From assembly GCA_010015675.1 (NCBI GenBank), contig ML976989.1:1077163-1141162 (forward strand): a stretch of DNA of 64,000 nucleotides, in the 5' to 3' direction. The stretch is from Byssothecium circinans. Lineage: Eukaryota > Ascomycota > Dothideomycetes > Pleosporales > Massarinaceae. Both the position numbers and the translations under genes were made by a program. Below the pieces are notes generated by a model. It was given only the letters and a program-made list of their open reading frames with translations, made no database searches and was not told the origin of the DNA. Below are positions 54,119-64,000 of the stretch, piece after piece. Position 1 is the first letter of the stretch. Each line of letters begins with the position of its first letter.

Positions 54119-56124
54119 CGTAGTGTGGTTGCGCAACCGGAAAATGTCCATGCGGAGGAGTAATAGAAAGAGTGACAAGGGCGAAGATGGTAAAAATGCG
54201 AAGATGGCAAAAAAAAAAGACGACAGTGGCGACGGAGCTGAGAAGGTCTGAGAACGGATTACGTTACAAACGCAAATGAGGGATTACGCTCCAAACCCAG
54301 ATGATAGGATCGAGGAAAGAGGGCAGTAGAAGAGGGCATCTACCCATGCGCACGATAAATGAGGCCTCCTTGCGGCGTAAGGTGCACTCGCTCCTCGGAT
54401 TCATAGCAATTGACTCAGCCGCCTAGCAATTTAGGGCGTAGCATGATCCTCGGTGCTGTCGGAAAATATATGTTGGAATAGAACAACACCCGACTCCTGG
54501 CTACCACGTGCCGTTATGCCAAACAGGGTCGCAATTTAGCGTAGACTAATCTCTTCTCTGCGAGGCCTGGGCCAGGCGTTTCGCGATAGAGAGGTGGTTG
54601 ATCTAATAGTAGGCCTTCCCCTCGTCTTACCGGGAGATGATGGGCACCAGGAAGATGCAGTGCCCCGTTTATGCTGAGTCAGCGGTATGTATTCTGGTTC
54701 GCTCTCTCCATCCCCAATAGTAGATTGGGCTCTAAGCGCTGACAATAGTGAGACCGCAAACATCATACTAGATACTCCTTTTAAACGAGCAGGCAAATCG
54801 ATGTACGCTCCAGGTCTCGTCGAAGATGGTATCGAAGTATCGTGGGGCAGGTCACTGTGAGTGGGGAGGTAGAAGAGGTGCACCCGCTTCCTCCGCCACC
54901 CATTGAGAGGCCTCTCTCTCGCTGTGTTGAAAAAGTGCGCATAGCGATTCTATGTAGAGGTCAGTGTCAAAACTCTGTCGGAGCTTTACGAAATCCTTTG
55001 TAGGTTGTCAGCTACATGCTTTTCGCCTTAGTGCCAGCTTCCTTGCCTACCCAGGAGCTTCTTTGGGTTAAACCGGTCGATGCGTAGGTATCGCCAGCGA
55101 ACGTCTTCAGCTTTCACTCAGCCATGGCCAATACGTGGTAGGCGTATAAGCGAGCTTGACCGGCGACTGTATCTCGCTAGTGTATAGTATGACCTTTCCG
55201 TCAACACTTCCCAGATGCGTCATGGGCAACCCTAAATTGATAATTTGACCCAATGTGAGCGACATCCATTCGCTCAACAGTGAGAGATGCATGGTGCGAA
55301 TGAGGTTTCCATACATGAAGACAATGGGTGAAGCTACATGTGGAGTGGACACTGACTTCACCTAGACGTAGGTCGTGCTAGATTACGCAGGGGTTCCCGA
55401 TAAGCCTGGCAAGGAAATTCCCAACATCAACGTCGCCGCTGCCTAGATGGTGTATAAGGCAGGTGACTGCGGTGGACGAGGCTGCCCATGTGAGCTGCAG
55501 AGAGGCCATCGAGTGATTTTTGTAGACGTGGAACGATATGCGAGAGAAGTCCTCGAAGAGAGCAAGTAACAATGTATACCGCTTAAGCTATCATCTGGAT
55601 ATGTTTAGACTCTTCGGATGGATGTGCTGAAATGGAACGAGATGAACAAAGTGAAGGTGAAGGTGACGAACCCATTCCGCTTATCGTGCGTTATCCGTTA
55701 TCTAAAGGGGTCACGTGGACGCGTGACTGACTAGGCAAGTACGACCCAACGCGAGGGCGATGATTTCTCATCTCCAGGTGAACAGACGCGCTCTCACGCC
55801 CATGACCCCTCAGTGCCCTCCATTGTCTTCGCTGACCTCTCACACGTCTGCGATAGGTTTTCTTTCACAGCATTGTTCGGCACTATTTGCCACCGCCAGC
55901 GTGATTGCGCGAACTTCGACGCGGACCAGTTAGTGGCGCGAAACCAGGGGCCATTGGTCCCGCCCTTGATTGACCACACCATCTATTCTCACTCTTCCGC
56001 CTCCACGACCCTCATCGTCGTCGCCGTTGCCGTCTCCTCGCCATCATCGATTGCAGCTTGCTGTCTTTTACGACACCATTTGCAGTGACCTTGCTAACAC
56101 TTCACCCCGCAGTCGCTTCTCGCC
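54119..56124. other. Divergent intergenic region, nothing firmly recognised
   Basis: 2 kb between the glycosyltransferase and RAD16 starts. Minus-strand ORFs at 54883-54536, 55361-55107 and 55572-55378 have some coding-like flavour, but I could not join them by convincing splices and recognise no family. CT-rich DNA just upstream of 56125 fits a RAD16 5' UTR. Confidence 0.5.
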
Positions 56125-59100
56125 ATGGCGCCCCGACGTTCTAGTCGGAAGTCGCTCAACACAGCGAGTGAGATGGAGACAGCATCTTCCGCGACCGATA
56201 ACGGTACGCCCAGTCTCCTACTCTTGTTTCCCCGAATCTCAATCTGTTCGCTTTCGCCTCTTCTCCTGCGCTCCTGCTGATTCTCGTATAGTCCGATCGA
56301 GCCGACCGGTGAAGGCTGAAGCTTCTCGCAGCAGTTCCCGCAATACAACAAAACGCACGCTGGCCTCTCGCACTTTCGTGCCGAATTCGGATTCTGAAGA
56401 CGAATTGCTCGACACCAAAAAGCCCAAAAAAGTCGTCCTGCCTTTCCGACGTGTTCTCAAGGAGGTGGCGATCCCAAGCAGGATGGGCCTCATGGAGACT
56501 GCTCCTGCTCGCCAGAGCTCCACTGGATCAGCTTCTCTAGATGCCTCAGACTACGAGACGCCGAGCACAAGCATCTCTACCACACCCGCTCTCTCAATTC
56601 GCCTTGGCAAGTTGGCCAGCAAGAGCGGCCCGAGTTCGGCTGTGAATGCAAGCCTCGGTGGCCCATCCTCCCGCAACAAACGATCCCGCGAAGTCGTCCC
56701 AGACAGCGACGAAGAGGATGATCAATTTGAATCGGATGCCAAGCTTGCACGGCAGTTACAACTGGAAGAGGATCTGCTAGACCAGCAGCAACAGAACATG
56801 TCTTTTGGAGAGCGGTACACTCTGGACACTGATGAGGAGGAGATGCCTCTCGCAAAGAGGGCACGAACTGCTTCAGGCAAAGGCAAGGGCAAAGGCAAAG
56901 CCAAAGCCAAAGCACGGGAAGTGATATCGCTGGATTCGGACGATGAAATAGACCTTGCACCCACCACTACACCTGCGTATAAAGGAAAGGGCAAGGGGAA
57001 AGCCAAGGCAGACGACCCTCCCAGCAGCGCGAGAGGCCGCTCCACCCGTTCCGCTGCCAAGGGAAAGATGTCCATGGTCATCGATGACCTTTCGGATGAG
57101 GACTCTGACGATGCGGACTCATACAAGCCTGACGACGATGAAATGGAGCTAGATCTTGCTAGTTTAAATGGAGACGATATCATTGACCTCGTGAGCAACA
57201 GCACAGACGACATTCCGACTCTACCGATCGCCAAGCGTCGCGCTCCAATGACGGAAAAACTCCGTCGCGGGTGGAAGAGCAAGTCATTGACGATGGCACA
57301 GAAGATTGAGAGGAATAGGCGTCTTGCTAGATTTGCGCACATCACCGACAAATGGGAGAGGAAGCGTGCGATGAATCGCGAGCGCGCTGAGCAATCCCAC
57401 CCCAAGCTCCTCACTATGTGGAAGGACCTGGAGCAAGTGCCCGTCCTCAAAGTTCAGCAAATCGAACAACCGGATGCAATCACACGGCGATTGAAGCCTT
57501 TCCAACTGGAGGGTGTCTCATGGATGATTCGACAAGAGAAGACCGGCTACAAAGGCGGTCTGCTTGGTGACGAGATGGGTATGGGAAAGACGATTCAGGC
57601 TGTGTCGCTGATCATGTCGGACTTTCCAGCCAAGAATCCGACCCTCGTCGTAGTGCCTCCTGTCGCCTTACTACAGTGGTCGAACGAGATCAAAGAGTAT
57701 ACTGATGGGAAACTCAATGTCCTCGTATATCACGGTACCAACGCGAAGTGCAAGAAGATGACTATCAAGGACCTGAAAAAGTTCGATGTCATCATGGTCT
57801 CATACAACAGTCTAGAGTCTTTGCATCGCAAGGAGACGAAGGGATGGACCCGTGGAGAGGACATCATCAAGGAAGCTTCGCCTCTTCACGCTATCCACTA
57901 CCACCGTCTGATTCTTGACGAGGCTCACAGCATCAAGTCGCGGACTACCGGAGTAGCAAAGGCCTGCTTCGCTTTGAAAGGAAGCTACAAGTGGTGCTTG
58001 TCGGGGACGCCTGTGCAGAATCGCATTGGAGAATTTTTCTCTTTGCTGCGCTTCTTGGAAGTTCGGCCTTTTGCGGACTATTTTTGTCGAAGCTGTGACT
58101 GCGAACAGCTACACTGGTCGGTTGACGAGGACTACCTGTGCAAAGCATGCGGCCATGGAGCGTCTGAGCACATCTCCGTCTTCAACCAGGAACTCCTCAA
58201 CCCAATCACTGGCGACGACCCAGAGCTTCGTGAAGAGGCTCTCACCAAGCTGCACATGGTCACTGCTCGTATCATGTTGCGGCGCATGAAGCGCGACCAC
58301 ACCAACTCGATGGAGCTACCAATGAAGGATATTGTGATCCACAATGAGTTCTTCAGCGAGGTTGAGCGGGACTTTTCGACGTCAATCATGTCCAATTCGG
58401 CTCGCAAGTTTGATACATATGTGGCGCAGGGTGTCATGCTCAACAACTATGCCAACATCTTTGGTTTGATCATGCAAATGCGCCAAGTCGCCAATCATCC
58501 CGATTTGCTATTGAAGAAGTCTTCCGCCGAAGGAAGCCAGAATGTCTACGTATGCAACATCTGCGACGAGCCGGCCGAGGATGCTGTACGCTCTCGCTGT
58601 CATCACGAATTCTGCCGAGCCTGTGTCAAGGACTTTGTGGAGACCTGCGAAGCTTCCGGGACAGACGCTGACTGCCCGCGCTGCCACATAGCTCTGTCCA
58701 TCGACTTTGAGCAGCCCGAGCTTGAGCAGGACGAAGATTCGGTCAAAAAGACGTCGATCATCAATCGTATCAAAATGGAGAATTGGACCTCTTCGACCAA
58801 GATTGAGATGCTCGTGTACGACCTGTACAAGCTTCGCAGCAAGAAACAGACGCTCAAGTCCATTGTTTTCAGCCAATTCACCTCTATGCTGCAGCTCATC
58901 GAATGGCGTCTCCGTCGCGCTGGCTTCAACACGGTCATGCTCGACGGTTCCATGACGCCCGCGCAGCGACAGAAGAGTATTGAGCACTTCATGACGAACC
59001 CGGATGTCGAGGTTTTCCTTGTCTCCCTGAAAGCTGGAGGTGTCGCTCTGAATCTGACCGAAGCCTCGCGGGTCTTCATTGTCGATCCGTAAGTTTCCAT

Positions 59101-59366
59101 GCCTATTATACTGGAGATCTATACTAACATCGCGCAGGTGGTGGAACCCAGCTGCTGAGTGGCAGTCTGCTGATCGATGCCATCGTATCGGTCAGAAGCG
59201 TCCTTGTGTCATCACGCGTCTTTGCATCGAGGACAGTGTCGAGTCGCGCATGGTTGCGCTGCAGGAGAAGAAGGCAGCTATGATTGCTGGAACCGTGAAC
59301 AACGACAAGGTGGCACTGGACCGCTTGACTCCGGAAGATCTGCAGTTCCTCTTCCGTGGTTCTTAA
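56125..59366 (+). CDS. RAD16: DNA repair SNF2 ATPase / RING E3 protein RAD16
   Basis: Three exons: 56125-56203, 56292-59088 and 59138-59366, with introns of 88 and 49 nt, giving 1034 aa. The N-terminal ~400 residues are acidic, serine-rich and repetitive, with [13 protein letters not shown] tracts near residues 240-255. The SNF2 domain starts at [13 protein letters not shown] with Walker [12 protein letters not shown] and box [14 protein letters not shown]3HC4 RING ([20 protein letters not shown], then CPRCH) sits inside the helicase. The C-terminal lobe has [20 protein letters not shown], and [20 protein letters not shown] spans the last splice. With RAD7, Rad16 carries out global-genome nucleotide excision repair of non-transcribed DNA and ubiquitinates targets in the nucleus. 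ATG 56125 is preferred over the longer unspliced frame from 55970. Confidence 0.96.
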
Positions 59367-60811
59367 AGAGATGGAATCGGCGTTACGTTCACGAAGCATG
59401 CTTCGGCATCATGATGACTGGTTAGTCTGCATACCTTATCATGCTCATGGCGTATACAGGTGGAGAGTGGCGCAGGATGGGATACAGCACCTGATCCTTT
59501 AAGCATTGATATTCCAACATGGAAGTATTAGAGTGCCTACAGACAATTCAGTTCACAAGAAAATGGGATCATATGGAAGTTTTCAGCGCATCAGGTAGAT
59601 GAGCATTAATAACCCCGTAACGTCCCTCCCTGGGTGCTGGGACACCCTCCGTGCTGGGACAAATAAGGGGTACTTCGACTTTCAACAGATCGCTTTCTTC
59701 GCACACGTCAATACTAGCTATAAGCCTGTATCATTTATGTATATAGGCTATTTACAAACACCTTGCGCTCCTTCTATCTGAAGATTACGTTGCTGCTGCC
59801 GCTGCTTTGCGAAAGTTACAAGCAGTCTTCTGTTCGTGCATAATAGTGTTCCTTCGCTGCATCTCCGTCTAAGAAGTCTTACTTCCTACTGTGCTTACAG
59901 AACGGTTGTGTGTAGTATCAGGAGCCTAAGGACGGCGTAGTAAGCTAGGATCTGCCTTGTGCCTGCTGTAATACCCAGATTTATGCACTATCACCACCCC
60001 ACTTGGGACTTCGGCTAGCTAGAAGCGAGCCCCGCTTGTCTTATGTAATCGTCTAAAGTGTAATTTATGTATCGTGGCTGATGGATCTGTGGCTATGCGA
60101 AGCCTTGCCTCTCCTGTACATACTCGGCATGTACAAAATCCAACAAAGGAGCAGTATTTGAAGCAATTATTGACAGCTGGACTCACAGATGCGACACATT
60201 GCATCTGCTTCTTTGTACGTTGATACATTGCTCTCCTCTGCAACGGCACGGTATGACCTACGCTCATCTGCAGTAAAGGCTTCCGCCAGCGCCTGGCTGG
60301 CTCGATCCATGATCGCGGATGTGGTGATCGCGGAGGGAAAGGAACTAAGTTAGCAAGCTCGCGCAACGAGAGCGCGGCCTGTTCACCCTAAGAATAGAAC
60401 AGCCAGCAGACAAACACGCGGGGTTTGCTCCTAAAGTAGATGGCACGTGACGTGCTGTAGAGAGGCCGAACACCACGTTTCACGCCAAGCTGGCTTCAGG
60501 GCTCTGAACTGGAGCCTGAAAGATCCTCAGCGTACTCAAACGTCGTTGCAGGCAAACAAGCTCAGTGACTTCGTGTGGTCTCGCGATGTGCTAGGAGGCG
60601 AACGGACCTCGGCAGAACGTCCTTCCGGAGCCTGCTGACCCGCGCCCGCGATGCTGCAGCGCTTAGCTGTGCCTGCCTCTCAGCCTTGTGCCGCTGAGGA
60701 TGGATCGCAGCGCCTCTCTCAGCCTGAGAGCGGCCTCGCTGCTCGGTCGACCTACGACGGTGCGAATCCCGATCTATCAGCTTACTCTGCCGCTACTCCA
60801 GGCATCGCATC
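59367..60811. other. Intergenic, nothing recognised
   Basis: 1.4 kb between RAD16 and the NACHT-WD40 gene. A short direct repeat GTGCTGGGACA occurs at 59634 and 59651. The minus-strand ORF 60366-60019 is cysteine-containing but unrecognised. GC content rises from about 60450 towards the next gene. Confidence 0.55.
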
Positions 60812-63800
60812 ATGGACGGTCTTTCTGGCGCAGCAAGCGTCATCGCTGTAATCGACATATCCGCCAAGATCGGCTCGCTGTGCTTCCAGTACTCCAAGGC
60901 CGTTAAGGACGCGAAGAACGACATCGAACGCCTACAGAAGAAAGTTGGCGATATTGAGCGCGTTCTAGAAAGCATCAAGAAGCTGTTAGACGGACCACAC
61001 AGAGCACGACTCTCTACTACTCATGGCTTGTTCAAGTCACTCCAGCAATGCTTGCGGGAGCTGCAGGAGCTAGAGAAGGAGCTGAAGCCAGGAAAGACTC
61101 GTAAGACCATGAGCAGGTTTGGAGTGCGAGCTTTAAAGTGGCCGTTTACCAGCAAGCAGGTGGAAAGGATCATTTCTAGCATGGAAGGTTACGAGCAAAC
61201 CTTCACGCTTGCGCTCCAGGTTGATCAGACGCAAGTTCCATATTCACTTCCGTCCAGCGCAAGCAAAAGCGGCTAACCAACTCTTAGCGATCTAATCCTA
61301 GGCTTTGACCAAAAGCTAGACCTCGCGACTCAAGATGCGCACACTCTGCATCGAAGGCTAGACTTGACCGCACTACCCGTTGCAATAGGCGCCTCCTTTA
61401 GTTCTCACAACGAAGAGCACAACGCGCGATGCTTGCCAAACACGCGCACGAAGCTGTTAGACGAGATCACAACGTGGGCGAATAGCAAGGATGGCAAGTC
61501 CTTATTCTGGCTGAGCGGGATGGCCGGCACAGGGAAATCTACAATTGCGCGGACAGTCGCTCGGACCTTCTCTGATCGCGGACAACTGGGAGCAAGCTTC
61601 TTCTTCAAGAAAGGCGAAGGCGAACGCGGCAACGCCTCGCACTTCTTTCCCACTATAGCGATGGATCTGATGGCGCACGAGCCAGGCCTGCTACCTGGCA
61701 TCAGGAAGGCGCTTAATGAGGACCCGGCTATTTCGAAGCGAGTTCTGAAAGACCAATTCGAGAAGCTGATCTTGCAGCCATTCTTAGAGATGCAACAGGC
61801 TTGTTCGCAGGCTCCAGCGCGGATTGTCGTAATAGATGCATTAGACGAATGTGAGCAAGAGCAAGATATCCGAACGATCCTCCAGCTGCTTGCTTGGACG
61901 AAGGACATCCGACTAATGCCGTTACGGATCGTTGTAACTAGTCGGCCGGAGCTCCATGTTCGTCTCAGTTTCAAGAAGATGCCAAACGGCACATACCAAG
62001 ATCTAGTCCTTCACGAAGTCCAAAGGAGTACGATCGAACACGACTTACGTGTCTTCCTGGAGCATGAGCTTGGCGAGATACGAGAATCTCACGATATCTC
62101 CACAGAGTGGCCAGCACAACACCAGGTTCTGTCCCTAGTTGAGATGGCCGTGCCTCTATTCATCTATGCTGCTACAGTGTGTCTTTTTATTGGCACGAAA
62201 GGTAGTAATCCGAGGAAGAACTTGAGCAAAGTTCTAGAGTATAGAAAGTCAACATTTTCGCAACTGGAGCGGACGTACCTCCCTGTTCTTGATCAGCTAC
62301 TCGATGCGCAGGAGAATGATCAGAAGGATGAGTGGCTTCTCGTGTTCCGAGACGTTATAGGCAGTATCGTCGTTTTAGAGAGTCCGCTTTCTATCATCTC
62401 TCTTACATGCCTTCTTCAAGTGCCACAAGACGAGATCAAGTGCCGACTCGACTCTTTGCACTCTGTTCTTAGTGTTCCTGACAGCGAGGATGTTCCGATC
62501 AGACTTCTGCACTTGTCTTTCCGTGAGTTCCTTGTCGACCCCTTGAAACAGGGAAAGAGCCCATTTTGGGTGAACGAGAAGAGCACACACCAAAAGCTCG
62601 CATCTCGCTGCCTTGAGTTCATGTCTGGACCAAGCGGCCTGCGTCGAGACATGTGCAGCCTCTCCGGACCTGGGGTGCTAAGGAGCGAGATCGACGATGG
62701 AACAATCGCTAGCAGTCTGTCACCTGAGCTGCAATATGCGTGTCGCTACTGGGTCAGTCATCTCAAGCAGAGTCAGCACGACGTTATTGACGGCGACACG
62801 ACGCACATCTTCCTCCAGAAGCACCTTCTCCACTGGCTCGAAGCCATGAGTCTGATGAGAAAGTCAAGCAGATGCATTCATCTACTTGACAGCCTGCAGG
62901 CACTTGCAGGCGTAAGGTCTTCACAAAACATCCTCTTATCGCTCTGCTGACGTGTAACGTAGCCATCTGCAAGCTCTATTTCAGCCTTTCTTCGCGACGC
63001 TGAGCGATTTACCCTGCGATTTCAATCTGTGCTCGCAGATGCACCACTACAGATCTACTGCTCTGCACTTGTGTTCGCACCTGAGAAGAGCCTTATACGA
63101 CAGACTTTTGTCGACGAAGTGGTGCAGCGAGTCAACATGCTATCCATGAGAGAAGAGGACTGGGACGCCTGTCGCAGCACGCTGGAGGGCCATTCTGACT
63201 GGGTCAGGGCGGTGGCCTTCTCGCCAGACGGGCAGCTGGTTGCGTCGGCATCNNNNNNNNNNNNNNNNNNNNNNNNNNNNNNNNNNNNNNNNNNNNNNNN
63301 NNNNNNNNNNNNNNNNNNNNNNNNNNNNNNNNNNNNNNNNNNNNNNNNNNNNNNNNNNNNNNNNNNNNNNNNNNNNNNNNNNNNNNNNNNNNNNNNNNNN
63401 NNNNNNNNNNNNNNNNNNNNNNNNNNNNNNNNNNNNNNNNNNNNNNNNNNNNNNNNNNNNNNNNNNNNNNNNNNNNNNNNNNNNNNNNNNNNNNNNNNNN
63501 NNNNNNNNNNNNNNNNNNNNNNNNNNNNNNNNNNNNNNNNNNNNNNNNNNNNNNNNNNNNNNNNNNNNNNNNNNNNNNNNNNNNNNNNNNNNNNNNNNNN
63601 NNNNNNNNNNNNNNNNNNNNNNNNNNNNNNNNNNNNNNNNNNNNNNNNNNNNNNNNNNNNNNNNNNNNNNNNNNNNNNNNNNNNNNNNNNNNNNNNNNNN
63701 NNNNNNNNNNNNNNNNNNNNNNNNNNNNNNNNNNNNNNNNNNNNNNNNNNNNNNNNNNNNNNNNNNNNNNNNNNNNNNNNNNNNNNNNNNNNNNNNNNNN

Positions 63801-64000
63801 NNNNNNNNNNNNNNNNNNNNNNNNNNNNNNNNNNNNNNNNNNNNNNNNNNNGCCTTCTCGCCAGACGGGCAGCTGGTTGCGTCGGCATCTCGCGACAACA
63901 CAGTGCGGCTGTGGGAGGCGGCGATAGGGACGTGTCGCAGCACGCTTGAGGACCACCCCGAGTACATTTCCTATATGACCTTCTCGCCAGACGGCCAGAC
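60812..64000 (+). CDS. NACHT-WD40 STAND receptor (NWD family), 3'-partial
   Basis: Exons: 60812-61230, 61288-62911 and 62963 onward. Intron 1 is a GC-AG intron (GCAAGT donor, GGCTAAC branch, CTTAG acceptor); a GT site four bases downstream would put a stop in frame. Intron 2 is 51 nt. Residues 1-140 form the fungal STAND N-terminal helical domain (LSGAASVIAVIDISAKIGSL). NACHT follows with LFWLSGMAGTGKSTIARTVA, RIVVIDALDECEQ and RIVVTSRPELHVR. WD40 repeats begin at TLEGHSDWVRAVAFSPDGQL; the repeat core recurs identically right of the N gap (DNTVRLWEAAIGTC). The gene leaves the window. In Podospora such proteins (HET-E, HET-D class) control heterokaryon incompatibility, with the WD repeats determining specificity. 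The frame after the gap is off because the gap length is nominal. Confidence 0.9.
63215..63889 (+). repeat. Identical WD40-repeat segments bounding the gap
   Basis: The 38 bases at 63215-63252 (encoding AFSPDGQLVASAS) reappear without a mismatch at 63852-63889, immediately left and right of the N run. Another AFSPDGQ-like start (TFSPDGQ) comes near 63979. The identity points to highly homogenised tandem WD units of about 126 nt, of which an unknown number is collapsed in the gap. Confidence 0.9.
63253..63851. other. Assembly gap, 599 N
   Basis: Unsequenced bases inside the WD40 array of the STAND gene. The distance between the identical flanks is 637 nt, which is not a multiple of three, so the gap size is an estimate and not a measured length. 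Confidence 0.99.

Noticed and set aside
54536..55572. Series of minus-strand ORFs that might be exons of one gene
   Set aside because: No canonical donor/acceptor pairs kept phase between them and no family could be recognised; left as unexplained sequence.
56722..57450. 242-codon minus-strand ORF rich in serine
   Set aside because: Mirror of the acidic serine-rich RAD16 N-terminus; no independent features.
61364..62950. Treating the 528-codon NACHT ORF as a separate gene
   Set aside because: Splicing at 61230/61288 and 62911/62963 joins it in frame to the N-terminal domain and the WD40 repeats, the known NWD architecture.
63029..63967. Minus-strand ORFs crossing the N gap
   Set aside because: They consist mostly of unknown bases and are antisense to the WD40 repeats.
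1..64000. CRISPR arrays, rRNA genes, bacterial operons, intact transposases
   Set aside because: None seen. The direct repeats present are minisatellites or protein-coding repeats, and the window is fungal nuclear DNA.

Overview
The window is eukaryotic and comes from a filamentous ascomycete. Genes carry short introns, mostly 49-140 nt, with GTATGT- or GTAAGT-like donors, CTAAC/CTGAC branch sites and CAG/TAG acceptors. The protein families are typical of filamentous fungi: NACHT/WD40 STAND proteins, F-box-like LPxELR proteins, a POT transporter, AYR1-like SDRs and berberine-bridge-type oxidoreductases. A Dothideomycete is the best guess, but that is an inference from family content.

Layout. 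1-1831: gene-free flank with a 20-bp minisatellite. 1832-4870: NACHT STAND receptor (minus). 5658-7066: clathrin adaptor AP-2 mu (minus). 7882-15836: accessory, decayed stretch. It holds a frameshifted fragment, a truncated rhodopsin-type membrane gene abutting a truncated amino-acid permease, a small secreted tandem-repeat peptide gene, a ThDP-enzyme pseudogene with RIP-like stop codons, and an intact SDR. 17198-22587: LPxELR-motif gene, a broken relative of it, and a POT peptide transporter with one apparent frame lesion. 23469-25581: MUG113-like T5orf172 protein and an intron-containing tRNA-Gly(GCC). 26481-27597: secreted basic-rich protein. 29819-34409: membrane-anchored kinase-like protein and two more LPxELR-like genes, one broken and carrying an in-frame 30-bp minisatellite. 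35541-40595: FAD oxidoreductase, SDR, and a second, internally deleted FAD oxidoreductase; this could be a decaying metabolic cluster.

41002-59366 is a housekeeping block: V-ATPase Vo subunit f, ELP3, the GID E3 ligase subunit FYV10/GID9, rRNA methyltransferase BMT5, succinyl-CoA ligase alpha, ribosome-biogenesis ABC protein ARB1, a type II membrane glycosyltransferase, and the repair ATPase/RING protein RAD16. 60812-64000: a second STAND receptor of NACHT-WD40 type, interrupted by a 599-N gap bounded by identical WD-repeat sequence and running off the window.

The housekeeping genes reconstruct cleanly by splicing with preserved phase. The accessory stretches show truncations, in-frame stops and one-base lesions. 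Exon coordinates were worked out by hand from splice consensus and phase, and protein families were recognised from motifs; no database search was run.
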